From Lentisphaerota bacterium (GTDB lineage Bacteria; Verrucomicrobiota; Lentisphaeria; Victivallales; Victivallaceae), in contig SUWF01000015.1 in assembly GCA_015061575.1 (NCBI GenBank), positions 1 to 64,000 on the forward strand: a stretch of 64,000 nucleotides of DNA. Direction: 5' to 3'. The notes under the pieces are model-generated. The model was given only the letters and a program-made list of their open reading frames with translations. It did not search any database and was not told where the DNA came from. The position numbers were made by a program, and so were the translations under genes. Below, piece by piece: positions 45,136-54,556 of the stretch; the first letter of the stretch is position 1; every line of letters begins with the position of its first letter.

Positions 45136-45651
45136 TTATTGTGCAGGAACTTCCTGTAATTTTATATCTGCAGCGTAACATTTGCCGGGGCAATCCAGCA
45201 CCAATTTTATATTCAAACGGCCGCCGCCTTTGAAATCGTTGGAGCTGAAGCGGTGTTCACCTTTTACCCAGTCAAAAGAGCCGGTCATGCAATCTCCGTG
45301 CGCTGCCGGAGTTGCCCGCTGCCAGACTTTATTGGCATTGAGCATAAAACGGGCGCCGTTTTTGCGGGGATTGGCTGCTTGGATACCTTCAGCTTTGACC
45401 ATATAAGTCAACACATAACTGGTGTTGGGTTTGATGGTGACGCTCTGGCGGATCTCGGATTTTTCCGGCAGGACAACCGCCGGTTTTTCCTGATATTTTA
45501 CTGACGGATCGATAGCGATCGCCTTATTTTCAAAACGCCAGTGTTTCAAGCCTTCGCTGAAGTCACCGTTTTTGAGCAAATTGACACTCTCGGAAGCGTT
45601 GACCAAGCTTAACATAGTCATCATGGCAAGAATAACAGCTTTGATTTTCAT
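45136..45651 (-). CDS. Secreted stand-alone carbohydrate-binding-like module
   Basis: A 171-residue protein with a signal peptide (about 1-20, cleavage near VNASE). The rest is one jelly-roll module: NLLKNGDFSEGLKHW, KNGARFMLNANKVWQRAT, CMTGSFDWVKG and DCPGKCYAADIKL. It is clearly paralogous to the N-terminal module of the 1005-residue protein encoded upstream in the same operon. It has no catalytic domain. GGAG five bases before the ATG overlaps the end of the preceding gene. It probably binds the same glycan as its large partner. Confidence 0.8.
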   Translation of the reverse strand: MKIKAVILAMMTMLSLVNASESVNLLKNGDFSEGLKHWRFENKAIAIDPSVKYQEKPAVVLPEKSEIRQSVTIKPNTSYVLTYMVKAEGIQAANPRKNGARFMLNANKVWQRATPAAHGDCMTGSFDWVKGEHRFSSNDFKGGGRLNIKLVLDCPGKCYAADIKLQEVPAQ

Positions 45652-45652
45652 T

Positions 45653-46891
45653 TTATCTCCAATCACAAATCATCTGGTTGTTTTTCATTTCAAACATGCC
45701 TTCCACGGCGGCATTGACCAGTTTCAGTCCGGTGCGGGCATCGAACTGCTGGCACTCTGCTTCGTAACCTCCGGCCAGCAGGGCGTTGGCCGGCAGGATG
45801 TAGTCGATATAGTCAGTTGAGTTGTAGCAGATAAACGCTTTGCGGAAAGGCGAATGCCACTTTATTTCCATGCCCAGTTCGGCCAGCAGTTCGCACGGCA
45901 CTCCGACAAAACAAATATCGCCAATGCTCAAAAACTGCAATTCCAATTCATATTCGCCGTTGCTCTTATAACGGGGCAGCTGGCGGGGATTCTGGCAGTA
46001 GTCCACATTGACAGTGAATTTTTTGATCATGGTCTGCAAGTGGGCATCCGGCATCTTGAACCGGGCAGGGTTGGCTCGCATATTGACCACGGCCCGCACG
46101 CTTTCGTTGGCCAGCGGCCGGGCGATGTTGTCCAGACTCTGGAAGCCGATCTGCGCATCCCGGGGAAATTGATCTCCGGCGGCTCCGGATACAAACGTTA
46201 TGTGGCCGCCAATAGTTTCTTCCAGATACTTTCTCAGCAAGCCGGGATAATCCGCCGTCAGCGCATGACCGCCAATGCCCGGCGAGTGCGACGCCAGCGG
46301 ATGGGCCGCAAAATTCACCAGCACTTCCTGCGGATTGCCCTGTTTATCCTGAAAGAGCAGCACGCCCAATTCATCATCCTTGAAGCCATCGCCGATCGGC
46401 TCCAGTTCGCAGTTGCGGAAAAGCATTTTGCAGCGGTTTTCCGGCCCCACATAACGGCGGTTGATGTTGACCGGGCAGTGGGCGGTGTAGTACGACCAGT
46501 CGCCTTCAATAAAATCCTCTGCTTTGACCGCTTTGACCGCTTCCACGGTGCGGTCGATAACCATTTGGGTAGATTCATCATCCCGGCCGTTGAGCAGATG
46601 ATGGAATCTGGTGTGCGGGCCGCCGTGGGTATGGGTGCAGCTGAGCATTACATCTGCCTGGGTACCGCCGATGATTTCGGCGCATTGAGTACGGATTTTG
46701 CAGACAACTTCGCTATCCATCCCGATGAGGTCGTAGCTTATGAGCAAAGCTTTTTTGCCGTTATCGTCAAAAAAGATGCCTTTGAGCATAAGCTCATCGT
46801 GTTTGACCACTGTTACGTCATGCAGACCGTAACCGGCAATGCAAGTTCCCACCGGCGGAGTGATGTTGGCGCTGAAAGTTGCGATTTTCAT
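45653..46891 (-). CDS. Neutral/alkaline ceramidase-like hydrolase
   Basis: A 412-residue protein without a visible signal peptide. The N-terminus FSANITPPVGTCIAGYG and the block MLSCTHTHGGPHTRF are typical of the neutral/alkaline non-lysosomal ceramidase superfamily (PF04734), including the zinc-binding histidines. AAHPLASHSPGIGGHALTADYPG and FVSGAAGDQFPRD follow. Bacterial relatives of this short form are mostly uncharacterised and may hydrolyse an amide or ester other than ceramide. It begins 96 bases after the large secreted protein and ends one base before the next start. Confidence 0.85.
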   Translation of the reverse strand: MKIATFSANITPPVGTCIAGYGLHDVTVVKHDELMLKGIFFDDNGKKALLISYDLIGMDSEVVCKIRTQCAEIIGGTQADVMLSCTHTHGGPHTRFHHLLNGRDDESTQMVIDRTVEAVKAVKAEDFIEGDWSYYTAHCPVNINRRYVGPENRCKMLFRNCELEPIGDGFKDDELGVLLFQDKQGNPQEVLVNFAAHPLASHSPGIGGHALTADYPGLLRKYLEETIGGHITFVSGAAGDQFPRDAQIGFQSLDNIARPLANESVRAVVNMRANPARFKMPDAHLQTMIKKFTVNVDYCQNPRQLPRYKSNGEYELELQFLSIGDICFVGVPCELLAELGMEIKWHSPFRKAFICYNSTDYIDYILPANALLAGGYEAECQQFDARTGLKLVNAAVEGMFEMKNNQMICDWR

Positions 46892-46987
46892 TTGTATATA
46901 TTCCTGGGGTTAAACAATAGATTTTTTACGTCTGTTGTTATAGAATATAATTCACAATCATTTTTTTTCAAATCTTTAAATTTATGT

Positions 46988-49900
46988 TTATTCAAAAATC
47001 ACCATCGGCAGCAATGCGTCATCGCGGTTGCCGCAAACGCCGTCGGCCATATCCAGCCAGTAAGGGGCGTTGATGGTGGTTTTGCTGTCGTTGTTAGGCA
47101 CAACCAGACTAAAGTAGAGCAATTTCCCGGGCTGGCTGCCGATTTCGCTCCAGGGCACAGCGACTTCATAGAATGTCTGATTGTTTTTGCGGGTGACTTT
47201 GGCCTGCAGTTTGGGCTGATAGAGCTGGTTGTAGCAGACAAACTCCGTACCCCGTTTGGTCAGCGCCACACTGTAGTTTTTACCTTTGTCAAACTCCTGC
47301 CGGATGGTACTGAAAAGTCTGGCCGCTGCCGGAACCACCGGCTCAGTGGCAAAAACAAACTGTATATTGTCATCGCGCCAGAGGTTGGAGCCTTGGTAAC
47401 GCTGCTGATGGATCGGGTCATCGACTTTGACTGCAATGTACACATTTTTATCGTCATAGCCCAAAAAATATTCAGCGGAAATATTGTGCCGGTCCGGGTT
47501 CATGCTGCTGCGGAAAAAGTTGCGTTCCGGCTGCAGCGCACTGTCTGGTCTTACATGTTCCGGAACCGTCAGTTTGCCGCTGCGGAGTCCGGCCAGCCAG
47601 CTGCCGCTGCCGTCCAGAACGACATTGTTTTTGACCCGGGTGAATTTTACGGTGTCGGCAATCACCGGGGCAGAGAGTTTTTCATTCGTTCCGACCACGG
47701 TAAGCTGCAGCGTTTTGCTTTCCGGAGTGACCGCAACCGGAATATTGGCGATGCTTTCCGGAAAGACATCAATCGTTTTGCCCTGAATTGAGCATTGCAC
47801 TTTGTCGCTGCCGCTGTTGGATACATAGAGCATGGCGCTGGTCGGCGAGGTGAGTTTGGCTGCTGCTTTGTAGCTCGGACGGGACTTTTTCAGCAGATTT
47901 TTCACTTTATCAGCAACGGCCTGCGGTTTTTCGTCAATAACTATATAGCAGGGCTCGGCAGTCAATTTGATTGAATTTTTACCGGCGGGCAAGGTGGTTT
48001 CCCGCCCGAACATATTGATCTGTTGAGCCGGAGCAGTCAGTTCCAGATCCAGCATAAAATCGCCTTCGATCGTCCACGGTGTAAGCAAAGTTTTGCCGTC
48101 CGGCCGCTGGAACACATACGCATAGATGAGCTTGTCGCCGGTTTTGATTTCCTTATGGAATTTGACAAACGCCAGTTCCCGGGCAAAGGTGGCATAAGCT
48201 GCGCCGCCGGGGAGGGGGACTTGCTGCAGCGTTTTGCCGCTGCGGACGGGTTTCCAGCAAGTGGTCATGAGCCCTTCGTAAGGATCGACAAATTTTCCGC
48301 CGTAACTGGTGGCCAAGCGGAAGATCGCCACCGAGCTTACCGGTGCGGACTTGCTTATGATCATAGCCCGGGAAGTCAATGCGGCCTGCAGTCGGGCCAG
48401 ACCTTCATCGTAGCGGTTGCCGTAATAGATCGCATAGCCGGTTTCGGTATTGCGGATCATCGGCGTTTTTCCCAGCGATTTGGCCAGTTGGGAGGAGTCC
48501 AGATAAAAACTGCGCAAGGTGCGCTCCGGCGTATTGGGTACACCTTGAGTCAGGTTCCAATTGCCGAAGTATGCATCGATGCTGTATACATCAAACTCAT
48601 CGATCAAATCGGTCATAACCAGTTTTTCGATCGGATCAATGTACATTTGCACGTTGTTGCCGCCAGCAAAAAACTCTGCCTCCGGATCAATCGCCCGCAC
48701 CGCCCGGGAGGCTGTACGCACATAAAAAAGCTGCTGTGCCATAGCTTCGACCCAAGTACCGCAATGCTTGTGACGCATATTGGCGTGAGAAGGTATTTCG
48801 CAAATGGTACCGTAGCCTTTGACCTTGCCTTTAAGAAGCTTGGCGGCTTCGGAAAAAAATGCGGCCTGCCGCTGATAGTGTTTGTGTTCGTACATGGGGT
48901 ATCCCTGGCGGAACAGCTCTTTATTTACATTGTTCTGATTGATAGCAATGCCCAGCAGCATGGCGTAAACATCAAAGTCGCTTTCCAGAAAAACTTTGTA
49001 TCTTTTTATACGCTTGAGTGTCTGCTGTGCCGGATCCCCCTCGGTGTCGGTGATGATCGGCAGCACTACCGAACCGGCGCCCAACATGCGGTAGCCTTCG
49101 CATAGACCAGTTAAAATACCAAACTGATTGACCTGAAAAAACGGGTCACGCTTGCCCTGCATGGCCGGGACACTGACGAATGCACTTTGAGTCATGGCGA
49201 TCTTGCGGCCCTGCAAATAGGCTGCCGCTTCCAGGATGTAATAGCCGCGCACTTGACCGGGAATAACGATTTTTTCATCTGCGTTATAGGGCTTGCACGG
49301 TTGCTCAAAGACCTTTTCGCCCAGCTCGTTTTTGACGGTCAGCGAGTATTCCAAACCGGGCAGGGGCTTGAAGATCAATTTGAACTCAGCAGCTTCGCCT
49401 GGCTGATAAAATCCGGCGGCTTTCCCGAGTGGATAAAATTCCGGCAGCGGATAACCAGCCATATAGCTTTCCCGGAAAAACTTATTTCCGGCTGCAGTGA
49501 TTTTAGCAGGGGCGGAGGCGATTTTGGTCAGTTTAAGGTCGGCAAAATAGCATTTGCCGTCAGTATCCAGAAGCATTTTTATGCGCAGTTTGCCGCCTTG
49601 GAATTTATTGCTGTCGATGCGGAATTTTCCCCGCTGCCAGTCAAAGCTGCCGGTCATGCAGCTGCCGTTGGCATTGATGGTGGCCCGGCCCCAGACTTTA
49701 CCGGCATTGAGCATGATCCGGGCACCGTTGCGGCCGGGATTGGTTGCGGGGATGTTTTCGGCCTTGACAAAGAAAGTCAACTCGTAAATACTGTTTGCAT
49801 CAATGTTTACGGTTTGCCGCAATTCTGTGCCCCGGGTTAGACAGACGGCATTTTTGCCGGAAAACTTTACGGTAGGATCGATTTTTACCGCATCGGAATC

Positions 49901-50005
49901 TTTCATCCAATGCTTTAATCCGGCGCTGAAATCACCGTTTTTAATAACGTTGGCACTCAAATTCAAGGCGCAAAGCATTGCCAGCATGATTGCGGTTATA
50001 CGCAT
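46988..50005 (-). CDS. Large secreted protein with binding modules and a TIM-barrel-like core
   Basis: A 1005-residue protein with a signal peptide (1-18, ending near LSA-NV). Module 1 (about 20-165) is a jelly roll paralogous to the protein at 45136. The middle (about 285-640) looks like a glycoside-hydrolase TIM barrel, with YGTICEIPSHANMRHKHCGTWVEA, PEAEFFAGGNN, DEFDVYSIDAYFGN and NTETGYAIYYGNR, like GH39/GH-A enzymes. The end (about 790-1005) is a CBM9-like module (SAEYFLGYDDKNVYIAVKVDD). AGGAG five bases before ATG 50005 decides the start over the GTG at 50011. Substrate and catalytic pair are not proven. Confidence 0.82.
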   Translation of the reverse strand: MRITAIMLAMLCALNLSANVIKNGDFSAGLKHWMKDSDAVKIDPTVKFSGKNAVCLTRGTELRQTVNIDANSIYELTFFVKAENIPATNPGRNGARIMLNAGKVWGRATINANGSCMTGSFDWQRGKFRIDSNKFQGGKLRIKMLLDTDGKCYFADLKLTKIASAPAKITAAGNKFFRESYMAGYPLPEFYPLGKAAGFYQPGEAAEFKLIFKPLPGLEYSLTVKNELGEKVFEQPCKPYNADEKIVIPGQVRGYYILEAAAYLQGRKIAMTQSAFVSVPAMQGKRDPFFQVNQFGILTGLCEGYRMLGAGSVVLPIITDTEGDPAQQTLKRIKRYKVFLESDFDVYAMLLGIAINQNNVNKELFRQGYPMYEHKHYQRQAAFFSEAAKLLKGKVKGYGTICEIPSHANMRHKHCGTWVEAMAQQLFYVRTASRAVRAIDPEAEFFAGGNNVQMYIDPIEKLVMTDLIDEFDVYSIDAYFGNWNLTQGVPNTPERTLRSFYLDSSQLAKSLGKTPMIRNTETGYAIYYGNRYDEGLARLQAALTSRAMIISKSAPVSSVAIFRLATSYGGKFVDPYEGLMTTCWKPVRSGKTLQQVPLPGGAAYATFARELAFVKFHKEIKTGDKLIYAYVFQRPDGKTLLTPWTIEGDFMLDLELTAPAQQINMFGRETTLPAGKNSIKLTAEPCYIVIDEKPQAVADKVKNLLKKSRPSYKAAAKLTSPTSAMLYVSNSGSDKVQCSIQGKTIDVFPESIANIPVAVTPESKTLQLTVVGTNEKLSAPVIADTVKFTRVKNNVVLDGSGSWLAGLRSGKLTVPEHVRPDSALQPERNFFRSSMNPDRHNISAEYFLGYDDKNVYIAVKVDDPIHQQRYQGSNLWRDDNIQFVFATEPVVPAAARLFSTIRQEFDKGKNYSVALTKRGTEFVCYNQLYQPKLQAKVTRKNNQTFYEVAVPWSEIGSQPGKLLYFSLVVPNNDSKTTINAPYWLDMADGVCGNRDDALLPMVIFE

Positions 50006-50046
50006 GATCACTCCTGCAGGTTGTATTTCAGAACAATAAAATTTGA

Positions 50047-50742
50047 TTATTCAGCAGAGGTTTGGCTTTTTTGTTCGCCATCGATGTAGTATACCCAACT
50101 GCCGCGGGCTTCCAGTTCATCACCCAACTCTTCGCCGTTGAGGCTTTGAACATGGCTGTCGGCAAAGAGCATATTGGCAGTCCGGCCGTGGCGGCAATCA
50201 ACACCGCCCTGAAAACCGGTGGAACTCATCCGGTAGAATTGATCGTCGAACTTGCCGTTGGCAGTGCGCACTGTATCGCCGACCAGCATAAATGTGGAGG
50301 GATCGCTGGTAAAAGATCCGCTGGCTTTCAAGCTGGAAGTAATCCAGCTGAAACTCGAACCTAAATAAAGAAAGATCCGGCTTTGATTTTTGATCCGGAA
50401 CCCGTAGGTGTAGGGGAAGGAAAGAGAATTAGCGGAGGCATTATTCAGCGACGGACACAATAATGCTTTTTCGTCCGGCATATAGTTCAGTTCGGTGGAA
50501 ATCAATTTTCCCCAAGTTGAGATCTGCGGAGCCTCGCCGCCGGAGTTGCAGGTCCAATCTTTGTTGTCGCCGCAGTACATGGTCAGCGAAATGCCGACTT
50601 GTTTGAGATTGGCTATGCAGCTGGAACTGCGGGCCCGTTCCCGGGCGGCCGAAAGAGCGGGCAAAAGCATCGCTGCCAGAATAGCAATAATAGCAATTAC
50701 AACCAGAAGTTCGATCAGGGTAAAAGAACGTTTTTCAGTCAT
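50047..50742 (-). CDS. Type IV pilin-like protein with H-X9-DG type motif
   Basis: A 231-residue pilin-like protein. The leader is only six residues and the signal [16 protein letters not shown] follows Ser. [20 protein letters not shown] continues the family helix. Near the C-terminus [16 protein letters not shown] is an H-X9-D-S variant of the motif. It is the first gene of the minus-strand catabolic operon, with the large secreted protein 41 bases downstream. A purine-rich GAGAGAGAGA precedes the ATG. Confidence 0.88.
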   Translation of the reverse strand: MTEKRSFTLIELLVVIAIIAILAAMLLPALSAARERARSSSCIANLKQVGISLTMYCGDNKDWTCNSGGEAPQISTWGKLISTELNYMPDEKALLCPSLNNASANSLSFPYTYGFRIKNQSRIFLYLGSSFSWITSSLKASGSFTSDPSTFMLVGDTVRTANGKFDDQFYRMSSTGFQGGVDCRHGRTANMLFADSHVQSLNGEELGDELEARGSWVYYIDGEQKSQTSAE

Positions 50743-50796
50743 TTTTTTCTCTCTCTCTTATGATTTGGGATTACATACTCCACCGCGAACAGTTAT

Positions 50797-50824
50797 AATA
50801 TACTCAAAAACAGATTTTTGACAA
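50797..50824 (-). promoter_or_regulatory. Promoter of the pilin-led catabolic operon
   Basis: On the minus strand TTGTCA (50819-50824) and TATATT (50797-50802) are separated by 16 bases, 55 bases before the ATG. It is divergent from the araC-type gene promoter, whose -35 box lies 44 bases away. Confidence 0.5.
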
Positions 50825-50867
50825 GCTGATTTTTTCTCAAAGTTTTATATAAAATTGTCTCAGTAGT

Positions 50868-50896
50868 TTGCAATGGCGAGGTTGAGGATGTATTGT
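50868..50896 (+). promoter_or_regulatory. Promoter of the AraC-family regulator
   Basis: TTGCAA (50868-50873) and TATTGT (50891-50896) with a 17-base spacer, about 28 bases before the ATG at 50925. Confidence 0.5.
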
Positions 50897-50924
50897 AAAA
50901 AGGATAACAGACAAAGGGTGCAGT

Positions 50925-51758
50925 ATGAGTGGACAAAATATTGCAATTGACTTATTGGAACGTAAATCCAACTTTCCATTTCAGGTCAGAAACATCTATT
51001 ATTGTTGGCGGTGGATAAGGCCGGTAAATTTTTTGCAGACTATCGATGAAGATACGCTGGAAGTCTCAATCCGCTTGGATTGCACTGCCGAAATATGTAT
51101 GGACGAAATCAACGGCATACCCTCTGCAGTGACGTTTCCGCATGTGCTGATCAAGCGTCCGAACTTGCGTATAGAAAGCAAACAGTATGAACCTCGCGAT
51201 ACGATAGCTTTTCAATATCCGGCAGCGATGATGCCGGAATTACAGAAAATGGGGATGCTGCCGGAAAAAGATATTTGGGATTTTCAGATGACTCCGGAAA
51301 TCGAAAATCTGATCAAAGCTTTTCATAAATGTCTCTATTCGATCTATACGCCGGGGGCTCCGGACGAAATGGATTGGATATGCTTTAAGCTGCTGCGGGA
51401 ACTCACTCATTACGAGCCCAGTCGGGAAGCTGACGAAAAAATCACCATCCAGAATGCGTCGGTGTGGATGAAGCTGCATTACAACGAAAATCTGGACGTG
51501 GCTGAAATTGCCCGGCAGTATCACATGTCACGGGCGACTTTTTATCGGATCTGGCAGCGGTATTTCAAACTTTCGCCTATCCAGTATTTGCTGGAGCTGC
51601 GTTTGGAAGCGGCCGCCAGACTGTTGCGGGAAACGCCACTGACGGTTGCCCGGATCGCCAGCGATGTCGGCTTCTGCGGCGTGGATGCTTTTCACCGTAA
51701 ATTTAAAGAAAAGTATGCCCTTACTCCTGCCAAATTCCGCGATAAAAATAAGCTGTAA
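50925..51758 (+). CDS. AraC/XylS family transcription regulator
   Basis: A 277-residue regulator. The N-terminal part (about 1-165) is a sensor domain without a recognisable family signature. The C-terminal 100 residues hold the two helix-turn-helix units: LDVAEIARQYHMSRATFYRIWQRYFKLSPIQYL and LTVARIASDVGFCGVDAFHRKFKEKYALTPAKFR. It is divergent from the pilin-led operon and convergent with the beta-mannosidase, so it most likely activates the former in response to its glycan. Confidence 0.92.
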   Translation: MSGQNIAIDLLERKSNFPFQVRNIYYCWRWIRPVNFLQTIDEDTLEVSIRLDCTAEICMDEINGIPSAVTFPHVLIKRPNLRIESKQYEPRDTIAFQYPAAMMPELQKMGMLPEKDIWDFQMTPEIENLIKAFHKCLYSIYTPGAPDEMDWICFKLLRELTHYEPSREADEKITIQNASVWMKLHYNENLDVAEIARQYHMSRATFYRIWQRYFKLSPIQYLLELRLEAAARLLRETPLTVARIASDVGFCGVDAFHRKFKEKYALTPAKFRDKNKL

Positions 51759-51759
51759 T

Positions 51760-51797
51760 AAAAAAACAGCGGCAAAAACGCTGGGGTCTTGCCGCTG
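51760..51797 (-). terminator. Intrinsic terminator of the beta-mannosidase gene
   Basis: On the minus strand CAGCGGCAA (51789-51797) pairs with TTGCCGCTG (51767-51775), followed by a run of seven U. It lies directly between the convergent ends of the araC-type and mannosidase genes. Confidence 0.8.
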
Positions 51798-51821
51798 CTG
51801 CAGTTGCAGGTGATGGATTTT

Positions 51822-54329
51822 TCAGAATACCTCTTCCGGGTGATTCCAGCCATAGACCTCCACCGCATAAAACGGCATCGGTTTTCCGGTGATGCGGGCC
51901 GTGAACGTGCGGCTTTCGCCCGGCAGGATGTGCTGGTAATTCTGCTGCCAGAATACTTGCGTAAGATCAACATTCTTCACGGCGGTACGCACATTCAAGG
52001 CGGCCAGTTTACCCGGATTGGTTACCTTGACCGTCAGGATGGTTTCGTTGCCCTGCTGTTCGCTGAAGCTTTCCACAGTCAGCTTGACTTCCGGCAGATG
52101 CAGCGCTTTTTCCAGCGTGGGGGCGCCGTAGAGTCTTTCGCTGCAGAAGCGAACCTGACCGGCTTTATCCACGAGTGTAAGCCGTCCGATGACTACCGCT
52201 TGCTCCGGAGTGTGGGCAAGGGTACCGGCTATTTCGCCCAGCTCGGTCGTTCCGGCGGCAAAATCGCCCCGGAATGTTTTTTCCAGCAGCACGGCGCCAT
52301 TTATATCGTACAAGGCAAAGGTGGCCGCAGCTCCGGACAAGGCTTCACTGTCGCTGACTAAATAGAGTTTGGTCTGCACTTTATTATCCTGCAAGCGCCA
52401 CGATTCATCTTCGGCAAAAAGAATTACCGGCTCGTTGGATTTGGCCAGCGCATAGTAAGCGATCTTGGGCATACTGTAAAAGTCAATAATGCTGAAACTG
52501 TTGGTCGGGAACGACTCGTTGTATTGCCAGATGTAGCAGCCGCTGGCGACCGGGAATTTTTTCCGGTAATGCGCCATAACATAGCTCAGCTGATCGGCCT
52601 GACAAAACATTGTGCATTGGCTGTAATGCCGGCGGTTGCCGGGGGTCGGCGCAAACATATCCACCATCGGCTGAAGCGGACGGCTGGAGTGATTGTAAGT
52701 AAAGTGATAACGCCATGCCTGACCGTTCGGGCAGGGGCTTTCCGGCGGAATAAAGCGGTCGATGGATTCCAGTTCGGCCCAGCCGTTGCAGCCCAGTTCG
52801 CTGGCCAGCAGCCGGTGATGATCGTTCCAGAAGCTGTGTTCCATAAAGCACCACGGCCCGTGATGGCGTTCACCCGGTCTTGAGAGATCCGGACTGCTGG
52901 TGTGGTAGGGCAACTGCGGCGCCAGGGCTTGGACGATTGCTTTATACTGTTCATAGACCGGACTGTCCGGAATTTCGCCGTAATATTGGAATTCATTACC
53001 GCCGCAGATCATTGCCATGGAGCAGTGGTTGCGCATCTTGCGTACCGCAGCTTCGGCTTCGCGCTTTTTGTGTGCCAGATATTTGTTGTCGGCCGGATAG
53101 CTGCTGCAGGCGTGAGCAAATTCCTGCCAGACTAAAATACCATGCCGGTCACAGGCATCATAAAAAGCACTTTTTTCGATCAAACCGCCGCCCCAGACCC
53201 GGAACAGCGTAAAGTTGCCTGCTTTGGCCAGACGCACTTGCCGTTCATACGCCGCAGCATCAATGCGCGAAAACATCATATCGATCGGTACCCAGTTGAG
53301 TCCCCGGGCAAAGATTCGTTTGCCGTTGATTTCAAAGGTCAGCGGGTAAGCTTCTTCATTGCTGTTTTTATTGCGCACCATTTTAAGATCCCGGAACCCG
53401 ACCTGTGCAGTAAATTCATCGCCGGGCAGCGAGAGTTTGAGCGTGTACAAATTTTGTTCGCCATAGCCGTTGGGAAACCAATAGCGGACATCGTCAAGGG
53501 TAAATGTATATTGGGCTTTGGTCGTTTCTCCGGCAATACCCTGCACCTTGATGGAGGCTTTGTGGCCGGGACCATCGTGGTTGAGGGCGCTCAATTCCAG
53601 CTGCAGTTCAGCAGCGGTATCCTCCAACGCTCCCAGTTCGATTTCCACAAATGCCTGATTTTTGCAGGTGCGGAAACTGGCATCTTTGATGCGGATAACG
53701 TCAGTTCCGATCAATTCCACATCGTCAAAGATCCCGGTCGGCACCAGACGGCGCGACCAATCCCAGCCAAAACTCATTTGCACATGATGATATTGGGCAA
53801 ATTCCGCATTCTGATCCCACAAATGGTTGGGGGAGGCCTTGGGAGCAGGATCAAAGATCATGACCAGCGAGTTGATCTCGCCGGGTTTGAGCAGATCACT
53901 TACATCCATTCGCCAGGGGTGGAGCATACCGGTAAATTTTCCCAGATATTCCTGATTCAAAAATATCGTTGCCTGGTATCCGGCGGAATGAAAGACCAAT
54001 TCGGTGCGGCGGTTCTGCGCCCACTCGGCGGGGAGTTCAAAATCTTTGCGCAGACACCATTCGGCATCTTCTGACCAGCAGGAGCGTTCGGCGTTGCGGC
54101 CATAGTAAGGATCTTCGATTTCGCCGTTTTCCAGCAGGATGGTGCGGTCACAGCCGGGAATGGTTGCAGCCATCATATCTTCTGACGGAAACTTTTGCAG
54201 CATTCCGGCACTGCGGCTGGAATCCATGAGCATACCGTCGATCTGGCCGACCTGTTTAGTTTGATTAAACTTTTTTTCCGGCAAAAAGTAATTCGCCTTC
54301 CAATCGCTGCCATTGAGTGAAAATCGCAT
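51822..54329 (-). CDS. Beta-mannosidase (GH2)
   Basis: An 835-residue GH2 enzyme of beta-mannosidase type. N-terminal sugar-binding domain: LVFHSAGYQATIFLNQEYLG and HPWRMDVSDLLKPGEN-like residues. The block HHVQMSFGWDWSRRLVPTGIFDDVEL is characteristic of beta-mannosidases. The catalytic acid/base is Glu in CGGNEFQYYG (about 442) and the nucleophile is probably Glu in LASELGCNGW (about 510). There is no signal peptide, so it probably acts on imported manno-oligosaccharides in the cytoplasm. AGGAG precedes the ATG. A LacI-type operator lies upstream at 54363-54374. Confidence 0.92.
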   Translation of the reverse strand: MRFSLNGSDWKANYFLPEKKFNQTKQVGQIDGMLMDSSRSAGMLQKFPSEDMMAATIPGCDRTILLENGEIEDPYYGRNAERSCWSEDAEWCLRKDFELPAEWAQNRRTELVFHSAGYQATIFLNQEYLGKFTGMLHPWRMDVSDLLKPGEINSLVMIFDPAPKASPNHLWDQNAEFAQYHHVQMSFGWDWSRRLVPTGIFDDVELIGTDVIRIKDASFRTCKNQAFVEIELGALEDTAAELQLELSALNHDGPGHKASIKVQGIAGETTKAQYTFTLDDVRYWFPNGYGEQNLYTLKLSLPGDEFTAQVGFRDLKMVRNKNSNEEAYPLTFEINGKRIFARGLNWVPIDMMFSRIDAAAYERQVRLAKAGNFTLFRVWGGGLIEKSAFYDACDRHGILVWQEFAHACSSYPADNKYLAHKKREAEAAVRKMRNHCSMAMICGGNEFQYYGEIPDSPVYEQYKAIVQALAPQLPYHTSSPDLSRPGERHHGPWCFMEHSFWNDHHRLLASELGCNGWAELESIDRFIPPESPCPNGQAWRYHFTYNHSSRPLQPMVDMFAPTPGNRRHYSQCTMFCQADQLSYVMAHYRKKFPVASGCYIWQYNESFPTNSFSIIDFYSMPKIAYYALAKSNEPVILFAEDESWRLQDNKVQTKLYLVSDSEALSGAAATFALYDINGAVLLEKTFRGDFAAGTTELGEIAGTLAHTPEQAVVIGRLTLVDKAGQVRFCSERLYGAPTLEKALHLPEVKLTVESFSEQQGNETILTVKVTNPGKLAALNVRTAVKNVDLTQVFWQQNYQHILPGESRTFTARITGKPMPFYAVEVYGWNHPEEVF

Positions 54330-54362
54330 GATATTGACTCCTGATGTAAGATTGAATTCTTA

Positions 54363-54374
54363 TGAAACGATTCA
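54363..54374 (-). promoter_or_regulatory. LacI-type operator upstream of the beta-mannosidase gene
   Basis: TGAAACGATTCA is a near-palindrome with central CG, 34 bases upstream of the start codon. Its GAAnCGnTTC core equals that of the site at 198-209. Confidence 0.5.
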
Positions 54375-54460
54375 CTTGTTAATTTAAAATACATGCCTTT
54401 GTTTACAAATACAAATGCAACAGCAAAAAAATCCCGAATATTTCCCCGGAGAATAAAATA

Positions 54461-54536
54461 AAAAAATACCGGGGGCGCAAGCTCATCAAGCAAAAACCTG
54501 GAGAGTTGCGCCCCGATCCGGCGAACCGGATTTTTA
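54461..54536 (-). terminator. Intrinsic terminator of serA, with a second small hairpin
   Basis: For serA (minus strand), TTGCGCCCC/GGGGCGCAA (54506-54514 with 54472-54480) is followed by a U-run at 54461-54466. Between it and the serA stop is the hairpin ATCCGG-CGAA-CCGGAT at 54516-54531, which on the plus strand is followed by TTTTTATT. Confidence 0.7.
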
Positions 54537-54556
54537 TTGGATACTGGCGATCAGCT

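Noticed and set aside
45854-47791. Plus-strand open frame of 645 codons opposite the ceramidase-like and barrel genes
   Set aside because: It spans the junction of two well-supported minus-strand genes and has a composition (many His, Phe, Ile, Arg) typical of an antisense shadow.
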